A program made the translations under genes and the position numbers. From an uncultured Elusimicrobia bacterium (lineage in GTDB: Bacteria > Elusimicrobiota > Elusimicrobia > Elusimicrobiales > UBA9959), in NCBI GenBank assembly GCA_903867985.1, contig CAIPTO010000043.1, positions 1-64,000 on the forward strand: a DNA stretch of 64,000 nucleotides, read 5' to 3'. Of this stretch, positions 7,678 to 16,459 are shown piece after piece. How positions within the stretch are numbered: position 1 is the stretch's first letter; the number at the start of each line of letters is the position of its first letter. The notes beneath the pieces were generated by a model, which was given only the letters and a program-made list of their open reading frames with translations, was not told the origin of the DNA and ran no database searches.

Positions 7678-8486
7678 AAGGGTTGCGAAGGCTGCGGCTG
7701 GGCCGGGGACGAAGGCCTGGAGCTCTTCCTTAAAAGCGTCTTCTCGGTTTTGGATCTGTAAAGCTGATAGAGCATGGTTTCGAGATCTTTAGGATCCACG
7801 GCCTGCTGCAGTTTACCGTTCCTGGAGACGGAGATAAGACCGGTCTCTTCCGACACTGTCACGATTATGGCGTCAGCTATCTCGCTTAAGCCCAGCGCTG
7901 CGCGATGGCGCATGCCGAGTATCTTGGAAAGTTCCTGCTGTTCCGTGAGCGGCAGAATGCAGCCGGCGGCCACTAAACGGTTATTGGATATAACCACGGC
8001 GCCGTCGTGCAGGTGCGTATTAGGGTGGAAGATCGTGAGCAGCAGCTCTTTTGAAACCTCGCCATTAACGCGCACCCCGGTCTCCACAATATCGCGCAGG
8101 CCCATGTCCTGCTCAAGCACAACCAGCATGCCGATTTTTTTGGGGACGGCGAACCTGATGGATTCCATCAGCTCGGCGATAAAGCGGTATTCCTGCGAGA
8201 TCAGGATGCGCCCCAGCGGGTTGGAACCGATATTCGCCAGCGCCACGCGTATCTCAGGCTGAAAAACCACAATAAGCAGGAAGATGCCGGCCAGCCAGAA
8301 ATTCTGCAGCAGCCACGCGGTAGCGCCCATTTTGAAGAATTTAGCCAGCGAGGTGATGATGGCAAGTATGAAAACGCCCCATACGACATTCATGGCCCTG
8401 GTGCCCTTAATGAGCAGAATAAGCCGATAAACGATGTAATAGACTACGAAAATGTCTAAAATATTCTTTAAATAGTTCAGATACAT
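7674..8486 (-). CDS. cdaA: Diadenylate cyclase CdaA
   Basis: This integral membrane enzyme makes cyclic di-AMP from two ATP. Three N-terminal helices lie within residues 8-75, followed by the DAC domain with DGA at 161-163 and RHR at 193-195, both needed for catalysis. The length of 270 residues is normal. In other bacteria CdaA works with CdaR and GlmM and sets osmolyte and cell-wall homeostasis. Here only a 32-residue CdaR-like frame follows with ATGA overlap. A proline/glutamine-rich tail ends the protein. The start codon is well defined by the family. Confidence 0.93.
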   Translation of the reverse strand: MYLNYLKNILDIFVVYYIVYRLILLIKGTRAMNVVWGVFILAIITSLAKFFKMGATAWLLQNFWLAGIFLLIVVFQPEIRVALANIGSNPLGRILISQEYRFIAELMESIRFAVPKKIGMLVVLEQDMGLRDIVETGVRVNGEVSKELLLTIFHPNTHLHDGAVVISNNRLVAAGCILPLTEQQELSKILGMRHRAALGLSEIADAIIVTVSEETGLISVSRNGKLQQAVDPKDLETMLYQLYRSKTEKTLLRKSSRPSSPAQPQPSQPL

Positions 8487-8498
8487 AAAACTCCAGTG

Positions 8499-8521
8499 GT
8501 TAGTGGACAGTGATTAGTGAA
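8499..8521. repeat. Heptamer repeat, AGTGATT family
   Basis: Units of seven bases of the form AGTGGTT, AGTGGAC and AGTGATT stand in tandem between cdaA and ftsH. Related short tracts occur at 6728-6750, 27221-27244, 30207-30242 and 61695-61720. Confidence 0.6.
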
Positions 8522-8575
8522 GGAGGTTTCCTTACGACATACTGAACCACTTATCACTTCCGTTCGTACAGGCTG

Positions 8576-10399
8576 CTAAACACCAACCACTTCTCCGGGC
8601 GCCTGTCCCTTCATGATCGCATCCATCTCGGCCGCGTCTATAACTTCTTTCTCGATCAGAGCCGCCGCGATAGCATCCAGCGATTTCTTATTGTCCGTCA
8701 GTATCCCTTTAGTTTTCACAAAACATTCCTGCACTATACGCTTGACCTCGTCGTCCACATTTTTGGCGGTCTCGTTGGAATAAGCAGGCTGGCGCATTAT
8801 ATCCCGTCCGAGGAACACTTCGGATTCGTCTTTTCTGAGGGAAAGCGGCCCGATCTTCTCGCTCATTCCAAACTCCATGACCATTTTCTGGGCGTAGTTG
8901 CTGACCTTGGAGAGATCGTCATGCGCGCCGGTGGTAACCTCGTTGAAAGTCAGTTCCTCGGCCGCCCGTCCGCCCAGCAGGATTGAGAGTTTGTTAAGGA
9001 TCTCCGTCTTAGAGGTCAGGTACTTATCCTCCAGCGGCAACTGAAGCGTGTAGCCCAGAGCCGGGCCCCTGGGGATGATGGACACCCGGTGCACCGGATC
9101 GGAACCGGGCAGCATCCTGGCGACCAGCGCGTGTCCGGCTTCGTGATAGGCAACTATCTTCTTCTCGCTGTCCGAGATCAGGCGGGATTTTCGCTGAGGG
9201 CCTGCGATCATTTTCTCTATGGCTTCCTCTATATCTTTCTGTTCTACAAATTTCCTGTCATGCTTTGCGGCCATAATGGCGGCCTCGTTTACAATATTGG
9301 CCAAGTCCGCGCCCACAAATCCGGGGGTATGCCGGGCTATGACATTTAAATCCGTATCCGGCCCCATCTTAATCTTGAGGGCGTGAACCTGCAGGACTTC
9401 GGTGCGGCCTTTGATATCCGGAATAGGCACGTTAATACGGCGGTCGAACCTGCCGGGTCTTAAAAGGGCGGGATCCAGGACGTCCGGGCGGTTGGTGGCG
9501 CCGATCAGGATGATGCCCTCGTTGGATTCAAATCCGTCAAGCTCCACAAGCATCTGGTTAAGCGTCTGCTCTCGTTCGTCGTGCCCGCCGCCAATACCTG
9601 CGAAACGGGCGCGCGCCACGGCGTCCAGCTCGTCTATAAATACGATGGCTGGAGCGCTCTTTTTAGCGCGCTCAAAAAGATCGCGCACGCGCGAAGCGCC
9701 CACTCCCACGAACATCTCAACGAACTCAGAGCCGGAAGACGTGAAGAACGGAACATTGGCTTCGCCCGCTATGGCGCGGGCCAGCAGGGTCTTGCCGGTG
9801 CCGGGAGGACCGTACAAAAGGACGCCCTTGGGCAATTCTCCGCCCAAAAGTCTGTATTTTTTAGGATTTTTAAGATAATCGACTATGTCGTTGAGCTCCT
9901 CTTTCGTCTCATCGCAGCCGGCCACATCTTTAAAAGTCACCTTCTGCTTTTTGAGATCCTGCTGTTTGGCGCGCGACTTGCCGAAAGACATCGCCTGCTT
10001 GCCGCCCATCTGCGCCTGCCGGAAAAAGAGGAACCACCACAGAAATACAAATATCGCTATCCAGCCCAGGTTTAAAATCAGGCTGGTGATCCAGCTCTTA
10101 TCGGCCTCGCCTGAAAAGCTTTTTATTCCGCCGGCCTCCATATCCTCCACCAGTTTGGCGTCGGTGAGCGGGATCGTCCTGAACGAGGCCGTATTTGCGC
10201 CATCTTTGTATTCGCCTTTTATCAGGTCCGGGCGCACGGTCACCTTCATCACCTCTCCGGCCTTGACCTTGGCCTTAAATTCGGAGTAAGGGATCTCCTT
10301 TTCCTTATCGGCAGTTTTTACATTCTGGTAGACGGCTATAAAAAGCGTGAAAGCCAGGACCCAGAAGAGCATTTGTTTCAGATTTTTTTTAAATGGCAT
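8576..10399 (-). CDS. ftsH: ATP-dependent zinc metalloprotease FtsH
   Basis: The 607-residue protease is anchored in the inner membrane by helices at about 8-26 and 104-126. It extracts and degrades membrane and regulatory proteins. Walker A GPPGTGKT is at 197-204, Walker B IVFIDE at 252-257, the second region of homology ends in RPGRFDR at 314-320, and the zinc site HEAGH is at 419-423. Length and domain order are canonical. The start overlaps the hpt stop as TAATG at 10397-10401, the common hpt-ftsH pairing. tilS, which often precedes hpt, is not here. Confidence 0.97.
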   Translation of the reverse strand: MPFKKNLKQMLFWVLAFTLFIAVYQNVKTADKEKEIPYSEFKAKVKAGEVMKVTVRPDLIKGEYKDGANTASFRTIPLTDAKLVEDMEAGGIKSFSGEADKSWITSLILNLGWIAIFVFLWWFLFFRQAQMGGKQAMSFGKSRAKQQDLKKQKVTFKDVAGCDETKEELNDIVDYLKNPKKYRLLGGELPKGVLLYGPPGTGKTLLARAIAGEANVPFFTSSGSEFVEMFVGVGASRVRDLFERAKKSAPAIVFIDELDAVARARFAGIGGGHDEREQTLNQMLVELDGFESNEGIILIGATNRPDVLDPALLRPGRFDRRINVPIPDIKGRTEVLQVHALKIKMGPDTDLNVIARHTPGFVGADLANIVNEAAIMAAKHDRKFVEQKDIEEAIEKMIAGPQRKSRLISDSEKKIVAYHEAGHALVARMLPGSDPVHRVSIIPRGPALGYTLQLPLEDKYLTSKTEILNKLSILLGGRAAEELTFNEVTTGAHDDLSKVSNYAQKMVMEFGMSEKIGPLSLRKDESEVFLGRDIMRQPAYSNETAKNVDDEVKRIVQECFVKTKGILTDNKKSLDAIAAALIEKEVIDAAEMDAIMKGQAPGEVVGV

Positions 10400-10941
10400 T
10401 ATATTTTTCCTTCAATAACCGTTTTCTTAAGCACGCCTATATATGGCAGATTCCTGTAAAGTTCGTTATAATCCAGGCCGTACCCCACCACAAATTTATT
10501 TGGGATCACGAAACCGGCGTATTTGATCGGAATTTTTGTCTTGCGGCAGCTGGGCTTGTCCAACAGCGTGCAAATCTCCAGCGAGCGGGGCTGCCTCGTA
10601 CTTAAATTTTTCAGCAGATACTTCATGGTAAGCCCCGAGTCCACTATATCCTCGACGATAATAACATCCCGGCCCTCAATATTCTGCTTGAGATCGAGGA
10701 TGGTGCGGACCACGCCGGTGGATTGGGCGCCGGAATAGGATGTGACCATCATAAAATCCACATTTGTGTCTATATCCATGCGCTTGATCAGATCTGAAAG
10801 AAAAAGCACGCAGCCCTTCAAAACCCCCACCAGCGTGACGCAGCGGCCTTTATAGTCCTTTGAAATTCTGGCGGAGAGTTGGGCGATACGCGCCTGCAGC
10901 ACGATATCGGTGACAAGTATCTCCTCTAAATCCTTATGCAT
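10399..10941 (-). CDS. hpt: Hypoxanthine phosphoribosyltransferase
   Basis: This purine-salvage enzyme transfers phosphoribose from PRPP to hypoxanthine or guanine. The protein has about 181 residues from the ATG at 10941; an upstream in-frame ATG at 11037 would add 32 residues not seen in the family. The PRPP-binding loop reads VIIVEDIVDSGLTM, the GVLKGCVLF motif is near residue 45, and the KPSCRK-IKYAGF region near the end matches HPRT. It is translationally coupled to ftsH. The function is cytosolic and housekeeping. Confidence 0.93.
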   Translation of the reverse strand: MHKDLEEILVTDIVLQARIAQLSARISKDYKGRCVTLVGVLKGCVLFLSDLIKRMDIDTNVDFMMVTSYSGAQSTGVVRTILDLKQNIEGRDVIIVEDIVDSGLTMKYLLKNLSTRQPRSLEICTLLDKPSCRKTKIPIKYAGFVIPNKFVVGYGLDYNELYRNLPYIGVLKKTVIEGKI

Positions 10942-11067
10942 AGGCCTATATTTTAGGTTTTTTAGAGTAAATTTTCCATTGGAAAGTTGCGGGCGGGAAA
11001 AACAGGGCGGGCGAAGCAGCGGCAAGTCATTATTCACTCGCCGATTATTCTTGTCGCTGTCCGCTGA

Positions 11068-12735
11068 TCATTGCTTACCGGGGGAAAGTTGGGAGTAAAA
11101 AAACCGGGACATTATCTGCGAGACCAGACCGGGGTTTTCCTTAAGCTCCTCCACCGAATTTATCTTGCGGGCAATTGAGATGTCCCGCATAAAAACGGCG
11201 TCAAGCTGTTCGGTCTCGCTCTTATCCAGAATGCTGAGGTTAAGCTCGGTATCCGACCGCTCGCCGCGGGGATGGATATTATAGGACCCTATACTGGTAT
11301 ACAACCCGTCCACTGTCATAAATTTAGAATGTAGCGTGTCGCCTTTGCCCTGCTTTAAATACACGTTGGCTCCCGCCCTGACGAACGGAAACAGGCATTT
11401 GGCCATGGCGTCGATTATAGGCCTGCCCTCCGCGTCTATGCTCTCTTTGGAATTGGTAAGGATGTTCACTTCCACGCCGCGGGCCCTGGCGTCCAGCACG
11501 GCCTGGGTTACAACCGGGATCGCAACCATGTAAGCGTTCTCTATGTTAATAACCCTGCTGGCGCCGTACATCGCTTTTATTATGCTCACGAGTATAGGTG
11601 AAGTCTTGGGAGGGTCCTGCAGCATTATCGAGATCCTGGCCGAGCCGGCCTCAAAATCACCGTTATCAGAGCCGGGGTCCAGGGTCTTGAACGGAAGATT
11701 CATCTCTTTTACCTTGGAGTTCCATACCCGGGCGAAAATCCTGCGCGATTCCAGCGCGGCAGGGCCGGAGTAAATAATATCAGTGTCGCGCCATTTGAAA
11801 AAGTTGGGGTCTTTGTGCGAATAAGGGTCGCCAAAATTCATTCCGCCGACAATCGCGTATTTATCGTCAGCTATCATCATCTTCACGTGCCAATAGTCCC
11901 CGCCCCTTTCGGAATCCTCGTACCGGATGATCTCAATGCCGGCGTCCTTCATCATCTTTACCACCCTGCGTCCGTGGGAATAGACGATCTTGTTATCCAG
12001 AATGATCTTAATATCAACTCCCTGTTTTTTCTTTTCAATCAACATCTGGGCGGTCTGATACCCGGTGATGTCGTCATAAAAAGCCCAGGTGGAGATAAGC
12101 AGACTCTTTCTGGCGTTCTTTATCAGGCTGTCTTTGACCGCAAAAGCTTCTTCACCGTCTATAAGCAGCCTGGTCGAGTTACCGTCCACGAACAGCGCCC
12201 CGGTTGCCGATTCAAATTCCTTTACAAAACCGGGCTCAGTAAAAAGAGAAGGCTGGCCCTGATTTCTGGCCTTAAAGGAGGTTTTTTTCACTATATCGTT
12301 GACACGTTTTGATATTTCATCAAAAGACGGGGCGGAACCGGTCAAAGGAAGACCGAGGTCGCCGAGTTGCGCTAGTATGGAGTGCCAAATAACAACAGCA
12401 TTACCGAAATTAGAAATTGGTTCGGGGAGCGGCATGTCGGACGGGACCAGCGGGGACGAGGCGGACAGCGCAGGCATAGGCAAGGCCGCCCGGGAGCCGC
12501 TTTGAGGCGCAGTAAAAGCCGGAGCCGGACGGTCCTGTCCGTCTGGCCCGGCATAGACCGGAAGATCCTCGGAAAGCCGGACACCCAAAGCTTCCGCGGT
12601 CCTGATTATCCTGCCCTGATAATCTTTTAATTTGGTTTCATCCGCAGCGGCATTGTATACGCTCTGGGCCTGCGCCAGTTGCTGCGATAAAATCATCAGA
12701 AAAAGTACGACTTTAGGGTTTACGCCTTTAACCAT
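11068..12735 (-). CDS. Exported phospholipase D-like protein with two HKD motifs
   Basis: The protein of 555 residues has a signal peptide (residues 1-23, AQAQS) and a low-complexity proline/alanine region to about 110. Two HKD catalytic half-sites follow: H283-K285-D290 with GGMNFGD and H469-K471-D476 with GSYNIHPRG. This is the architecture of cardiolipin synthases and phosphatidyl transferases. The export signal in place of N-terminal membrane helices suggests a periplasmic or secreted phospholipase/transferase rather than a standard ClsA. The GSYN and GGMN segments support activity at both sites. The gene is solitary; an intrinsic terminator lies upstream and a heptamer repeat tract downstream. 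Confidence 0.85.
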   Translation of the reverse strand: MVKGVNPKVVLFLMILSQQLAQAQSVYNAAADETKLKDYQGRIIRTAEALGVRLSEDLPVYAGPDGQDRPAPAFTAPQSGSRAALPMPALSASSPLVPSDMPLPEPISNFGNAVVIWHSILAQLGDLGLPLTGSAPSFDEISKRVNDIVKKTSFKARNQGQPSLFTEPGFVKEFESATGALFVDGNSTRLLIDGEEAFAVKDSLIKNARKSLLISTWAFYDDITGYQTAQMLIEKKKQGVDIKIILDNKIVYSHGRRVVKMMKDAGIEIIRYEDSERGGDYWHVKMMIADDKYAIVGGMNFGDPYSHKDPNFFKWRDTDIIYSGPAALESRRIFARVWNSKVKEMNLPFKTLDPGSDNGDFEAGSARISIMLQDPPKTSPILVSIIKAMYGASRVINIENAYMVAIPVVTQAVLDARARGVEVNILTNSKESIDAEGRPIIDAMAKCLFPFVRAGANVYLKQGKGDTLHSKFMTVDGLYTSIGSYNIHPRGERSDTELNLSILDKSETEQLDAVFMRDISIARKINSVEELKENPGLVSQIMSRFFYSQLSPGKQ

Positions 12736-12794
12736 GATATAGTCTAATGTCCGGGAACGATATTTTTAAGGGTCAAAGAGGCAGAAATAGACAT

Positions 12795-12824
12795 AAAAAA
12801 GGCCCAGACCGGTCTGGGCCTTTT
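12795..12824 (-). terminator. Intrinsic terminator
   Basis: A perfect 10-bp stem GGCCCAGACC with GGTCTGGGCC is followed on the minus strand by six T. It closes the queC-queE-side transcription unit after the small gene at 12857-13162. Confidence 0.85.
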
Positions 12825-12856
12825 AGCGGCGAACACACTGCCGACACCGGAACCGG

Positions 12857-13162
12857 CTAATCTAAATCCATGGGATTTATCGGTCTTGAGGTGTCGCCGG
12901 AATCTTTGATGCGTTTCTTTTCTTTTTCAAAATTTTCCAGAAGCTCTTTTTTCTTCCGTTCCATATCGCCCTGCGCTTTGGAAAAATAATCATCCAGCCT
13001 GGACTTGTCATCCTTTATTTTTTTCAGGGCTTCCTGCATCTGGTCCGAGCCCTCTTTAACTTCCGGCTTCACCCAGTGCCGTAAAACTTTGCCGGTCTTT
13101 TTTTCCACTTCTATCCGCGCCTTGCAGCCGGGACAATCTATAAGAAACGTTTCTTCTTCCAT
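12857..13162 (-). CDS. Small hypothetical protein, CPGC motif and coiled coil
   Basis: The protein has about 101 residues from the ATG at 13162. An N-terminal segment METFL-type start leads to DCPGCKARIEVEKKTGKVLRHW, which looks like half of a zinc-ribbon or rubredoxin-knuckle strand. A lysine/glutamate-rich coiled coil follows (about 35-90) and a short acidic end. Only one CxxC pair is present, so metal binding would need dimerisation. Similar small proteins occur in deep-branching bacterial genomes, but I cannot name a function. It follows queE and ends before an intrinsic terminator. Confidence 0.65.
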   Translation of the reverse strand: MEEETFLIDCPGCKARIEVEKKTGKVLRHWVKPEVKEGSDQMQEALKKIKDDKSRLDDYFSKAQGDMERKKKELLENFEKEKKRIKDSGDTSRPINPMDLD

Positions 13163-13174
13163 AATTTTTCCAAC

Positions 13175-13215
13175 GCATGCCATATGCAAGAATGCCACTG
13201 GCCATATGCCATTTT
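13175..13215. repeat. Short-period repeat, GCCATATG family
   Basis: GCCATAT, GCCACTG, GCCATAT and GCCATTT units stand between queE and the small CPGC gene. They belong to the same sequence family as the elements at 21355 and 59430. Confidence 0.5.
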
Positions 13216-13230
13216 AATTCCAACGCTAAT

Positions 13231-13914
13231 TTACTTTATTCCCCAAAGTTTATGCAACTGAGGAAGTATCCTGACATCCTCAAGTTTCAGCGCCGCCAGC
13301 CGGTAAAAAGAATCCAGTTTCGCCCGCGACGGCGGCCTTACACCGCCTTTCGGGGTGGCCGGCTGAATAAAAAAAGGGATGGCCCCCCGAACTCGCGAGA
13401 CCACATTAACCGCTTTATTGAATTCGGCGGCGGCCGTCTTTGAAGTGACCACCACCTTCACAAAAGTTTTTTCCGGAGCCGCTGCCAGAAATGCGGCATG
13501 TTCCGTCCAGAAATCCCTGGCTGAAGAGGCCGGCAGTTTAATATCCGCGGCTATCACGTCAAAAGCGCCGGCGATCCTTTTCAGTTCCCGCCAGCGCACC
13601 CCGTTGGTTTCAAGATGCGTTTTCAGACCCAGGCGGCGGGCGTGGAGCGCCAGGGCCTTTAGCGCTTCGGCCTGCAGAAGCGGTTCCCCGCCAGTGAAAG
13701 AAACGGCCCGCGTTCTTTCCCGGGAGCAGACTTTCTCCATTGTTTTTTTCACTTCGCTAAGCGACCGAAGCTTTCCCCCGCCCTTCGAAGCCGGTTCATC
13801 GCAGTATTGGCAGGCCAGATCGCAGCCGGCGAACCTCACGAATAACTGCTTCTGCCCGGCATATAAGCCCTCGCCCTGGATTGAAACAAATATTTCGTAG
13901 ATGTTCGCTTTCAT
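13231..13914 (-). CDS. queE: 7-carboxy-7-deazaguanine synthase QueE
   Basis: This radical SAM enzyme converts 6-carboxytetrahydropterin to 7-carboxy-7-deazaguanine in the queuosine pathway. The cluster motif is C31-x3-C35-x2-C38 (CDLACQYC), preceded by the substrate-site signature SIQGEGLYAG at residues 11-20. The length of 227 residues suits the family. The TGGEPLLQ motif near 95-102 binds SAM. It lies 4 bp from queC in the same transcription unit; queD and queF are not in the window. Confidence 0.93.
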   Translation of the reverse strand: MKANIYEIFVSIQGEGLYAGQKQLFVRFAGCDLACQYCDEPASKGGGKLRSLSEVKKTMEKVCSRERTRAVSFTGGEPLLQAEALKALALHARRLGLKTHLETNGVRWRELKRIAGAFDVIAADIKLPASSARDFWTEHAAFLAAAPEKTFVKVVVTSKTAAAEFNKAVNVVSRVRGAIPFFIQPATPKGGVRPPSRAKLDSFYRLAALKLEDVRILPQLHKLWGIK

Positions 13915-13918
13915 AATA

Positions 13919-14608
13919 TCAGAAGGTAAAACCCCGCGCCGGATCCTTCATGCCGGCGTCCTTAAAACCTTTAGCTCTCAGCTTGCAGGAGTCGCACCGG
14001 CCGCAGGGAGCGGCCCCCCCGGCATAACACGACCAGGAGTGCCGGAGCGGAGCGGCAAGCCGGACAGCCAGCTCTATAATCTCTTTCTTGCTGAGACGTA
14101 TAAGCGGCGTGAGCAGCTTTATTTTTTTACCGGAAGCGCCCTGGCGGGTACCGGCCACCACGGCTTTCTCTAGCGCCCGGTAAAATTCAGGGCGACAATC
14201 CGGATAGCCGGAATAATCTATGACATTGGGTCCCATAACCACGGCTGCGGCTCCGATAGAGTCGGCCAGCGAGACCCCTATCGAAGCGAACACAAGGTTC
14301 CTGCCCGGCACATAGGTGGACGGTATTTCTCCCCCGCGGCCGATTTTTGAAAGCCTTAATTCCGGCAGACCTTTTTTATCATCAACAAGAGAACTGACTC
14401 CCAGCCATGGAAAATCCAGCTTAATCTCATAAAGCTTAACTCCGAGGGCTGCGGCTATGCGGCGGGCGCAGAGGTTCTCCTTTCTGTGCCGCTGACCGTA
14501 ATCAAATGAAACGGCCGCGCAGTCATAGCCCTGGTCCATGGCCCAGCAAAGGGCGGTGGTTGAATCCAGTCCGCCTGAAAAAAGAACTACGGCTTTTTTA
14601 ATTTTCAT
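13919..14608 (-). CDS. queC: 7-cyano-7-deazaguanine synthase QueC
   Basis: QueC converts 7-carboxy-7-deazaguanine to preQ0 with ATP and ammonia. The PP-loop SGGLDS is at residues 10-15, with FDYGQRH further on. The C-terminal zinc cluster CYAGGAAPCGRCDSC has four cysteines. The ATG at 14608 gives the canonical length; an ATG three codons earlier overlaps the ComB-like gene as ATGA. Coupling on both sides shows an operon comB-like/queC/queE. Confidence 0.93.
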   Translation of the reverse strand: MKIKKAVVLFSGGLDSTTALCWAMDQGYDCAAVSFDYGQRHRKENLCARRIAAALGVKLYEIKLDFPWLGVSSLVDDKKGLPELRLSKIGRGGEIPSTYVPGRNLVFASIGVSLADSIGAAAVVMGPNVIDYSGYPDCRPEFYRALEKAVVAGTRQGASGKKIKLLTPLIRLSKKEIIELAVRLAAPLRHSWSCYAGGAAPCGRCDSCKLRAKGFKDAGMKDPARGFTF

Positions 14609-14613
14609 AAAAT

Positions 14614-15288
14614 TCAAATATCGGACGCATCCGTTATCGTTCCGCAGGCGCCGGAGAGTTTCACCAGGGGCACAACATCCATCGTCCCCTTCTCCAGTAT
14701 GATATTCAGGTCGCGCTTTCCGGTTTCCGGCCTGAAAGCCATGAAGTCGGCCATCCTGGCGCTCAAGCGTATCTCATCCAGCGCCGCCGCGAACGATTCC
14801 CGGCCCTCAATGGCGTCGGCAACGGCGCGCGCGCAAATAAAATCCTCGACATGTTTTTTGTCGTAATAAAGGCAGGCTGGAACGATAAGCGTGTCCATCT
14901 GTTTTTCCCGGCAGTGCCGCGCCACAAAGGGCATGTTGGCGAAACAGCCGATAAGGATCTCTTCAGCGTTTACCAGCGACGCGACAGCCGGAGATCCGGA
15001 ATTGGTTACGATCAGAGCCGGCCGCGAAGCGTCTGAAGCGTGCAGCGCAATATAGGGCGAGTTATCATATTTATCCACTTCCGGCGGGAAGTCGATCTCG
15101 GAAAACAGATCGGATTTTTTTTCAATAGCTTTTATGGCCGCGGCGCGGGCGGGATCAGAGTACATCCTGATATCTCTGCGGCCGCTTTTTAGGAGGGCAC
15201 AGACCGTATTGGAAAACCTGAACAGGTCTATGACTATACCGCGGCCCCGCCACAACCTGGCTTCCTGCGGTTCATAAGCAACTTTCAC
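14614..15288 (-). CDS. ComB-like 2-phosphosulfolactate phosphatase family
   Basis: The sequence shows the ComB pattern: IVIDLFRFSNTV near the start, YDNSP, LIVTNSGSPAVASL in place of the usual TTTNGT, a GCFAN segment and EDFICARAVADA. The first known member removes phosphate from 2-phosphosulfolactate in coenzyme M synthesis. No other coenzyme M or sulfolactate genes are visible, and the gene is coupled to queC, so the substrate is open. The GTG at 15288 best fits the family N-terminus; ATG codons at 15330 and 15381 would overlap the lipoprotein gene. The start is therefore uncertain. Confidence 0.7.
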   Translation of the reverse strand: MKVAYEPQEARLWRGRGIVIDLFRFSNTVCALLKSGRRDIRMYSDPARAAAIKAIEKKSDLFSEIDFPPEVDKYDNSPYIALHASDASRPALIVTNSGSPAVASLVNAEEILIGCFANMPFVARHCREKQMDTLIVPACLYYDKKHVEDFICARAVADAIEGRESFAAALDEIRLSARMADFMAFRPETGKRDLNIILEKGTMDVVPLVKLSGACGTITDASDI

Positions 15289-15298
15289 CAAGCTGCGG

Positions 15299-15685
15299 CT
15301 ATTTTGCGGCCGTTGAAATGTCTGTGACATATTTGAAGGCGAGGGCGCTGATAAAGGTTTCCAGCTCCTGATAAACTCCAAGCTGATCCCCGCCAGTCAC
15401 AGTTTCTTCTCCGATTATGAGGCCGTCGGCGCCGATCCCGGCAGCCATTTTTCTGGCCATTTTTTTCTGACGGTCCAAACCGGACTTATCGTCAGCGGGG
15501 AATCTTTGACTGTGGATGATGGCGATGGCGCCCCATGGCTTGCTCGTCTCCTCCTTGGAGGAGAAGACCTGCACTTCAGCGGCTGATCTGGCGGGAAACC
15601 AGGGCCCGACCTGGATTATATCGGGCTTTGAAGCGGCGCAGGCGGCGGCCAGAATAATCGGCGCAAAAAAGAACGCCTTTCTCAT
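15299..15685 (-). CDS. Small putative lipoprotein
   Basis: The protein has about 128 residues from the ATG at 15685. The first 16 residues form a lipoprotein signal ending LAAAC (Cys16). The mature part has a region of basic and acidic residues around RQKKMARKMAAGIGADGLIIGEE, resembling small envelope proteins in which a GADGLII segment forms a beta strand. I do not recognise a named family. Its start overlaps the stop of the HicA-like gene as ATGA at 15682-15685. Confidence 0.6.
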   Translation of the reverse strand: MRKAFFFAPIILAAACAASKPDIIQVGPWFPARSAAEVQVFSSKEETSKPWGAIAIIHSQRFPADDKSGLDRQKKMARKMAAGIGADGLIIGEETVTGGDQLGVYQELETFISALAFKYVTDISTAAK

Positions 15686-15870
15686 CTGGGGGGTTCTAAA
15701 CCAAGCTCCCTGCATATCTTCCTCACGGTAAAATCCGCTATTTCGGTATGCCGTGTGACGGGAATTTCCTTACTGGTGGCGGGATTGGTGAAAACAGAAT
15801 ACTTGCCGCCCTCCCTTGAAAGCAGACAGCCGTTAGCTACCAGATACCGGACAAGATCTTTTCTTTTCAT
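15682..15870 (-). CDS. HicA-like small protein, catalytic His replaced
   Basis: The 62 residues have the complete HicA pattern: MKRKDLVRYL at the start, NGCLLSREGG, then NPATSKEIPVTRHTEI and KICRELG. HicA toxins are mRNA interferases of the dsRBD fold, with a histidine directly after the GG/GK turn. Here that position is Tyr24 (GGKYSVF), so RNase activity is doubtful. No hicB antitoxin follows; the downstream frame is a lipoprotein gene overlapping by ATGA. It may be a domesticated RNA-binding protein or a decayed toxin. Confidence 0.7.
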   Translation of the reverse strand: MKRKDLVRYLVANGCLLSREGGKYSVFTNPATSKEIPVTRHTEIADFTVRKICRELGLEPPR

Positions 15871-15956
15871 AACTTACCTCTTAAATATATTCTATTAAAA
15901 ACAGGGCATTAAATGTTTGTTTTTTACCTCAGACGCGCTTATATCTTTGTACTGAG

Positions 15957-16451
15957 CTAGTCCGCGCTCCGGTATATCCTTGATACGAGCTTCCAGCTCA
16001 CGGCGGACTTACCCGCGAAAATCTGCACAAAAGATATGCTCCCCTCCTCGTTCTCAAAGACCAGCAGGTTCCTGCCGCCGTCGTTCAGCGTGCCCTTCAG
16101 CTGCCCGTACGAAGCGGGCATCCCCCCAGGCACTACGGGGTCTTCCGGCTCCGCAACCGCGGGCTCGTTATCGGAAAAGCGGCCGGAATAATCCTCGTCA
16201 CCTCTGGCGTCTATCATCACGGCTCCCTCTTCCTCGGACTGCGCGCCCCTGGCGGGCTCTTTTTTTTCGGTCTGGAGGACGACCGGAGCTGATTTATTGG
16301 ATTCTTTCTGCGCCGAAACGGCTTTCCGCTTCAAAGATTGTCTGACATGGGGATGAACCGCAGTAACGGTCCCGGTAGATACGGCTTCCTCCTGAGCGCC
16401 GGCGGGCGCGGCCAGGAACAATATAAAAGCAAGACTTAATGCTGTTTTCAT
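15957..16451 (-). CDS. Exported hypothetical protein
   Basis: The protein of 164 residues has a clear signal peptide (MKTALSLAFILFLAAPAGAQ). A charged, probably disordered linker follows to about 90. The C-terminal 60 residues look folded, with a GQLKGTLNDGGRNLLVFENE-type strand pattern and a final SWKLVSRIY. I cannot assign a family. It is 8 bp from murI and probably co-transcribed with it. Confidence 0.6.
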   Translation of the reverse strand: MKTALSLAFILFLAAPAGAQEEAVSTGTVTAVHPHVRQSLKRKAVSAQKESNKSAPVVLQTEKKEPARGAQSEEEGAVMIDARGDEDYSGRFSDNEPAVAEPEDPVVPGGMPASYGQLKGTLNDGGRNLLVFENEEGSISFVQIFAGKSAVSWKLVSRIYRSAD

Positions 16452-16459
16452 AATCCCTC

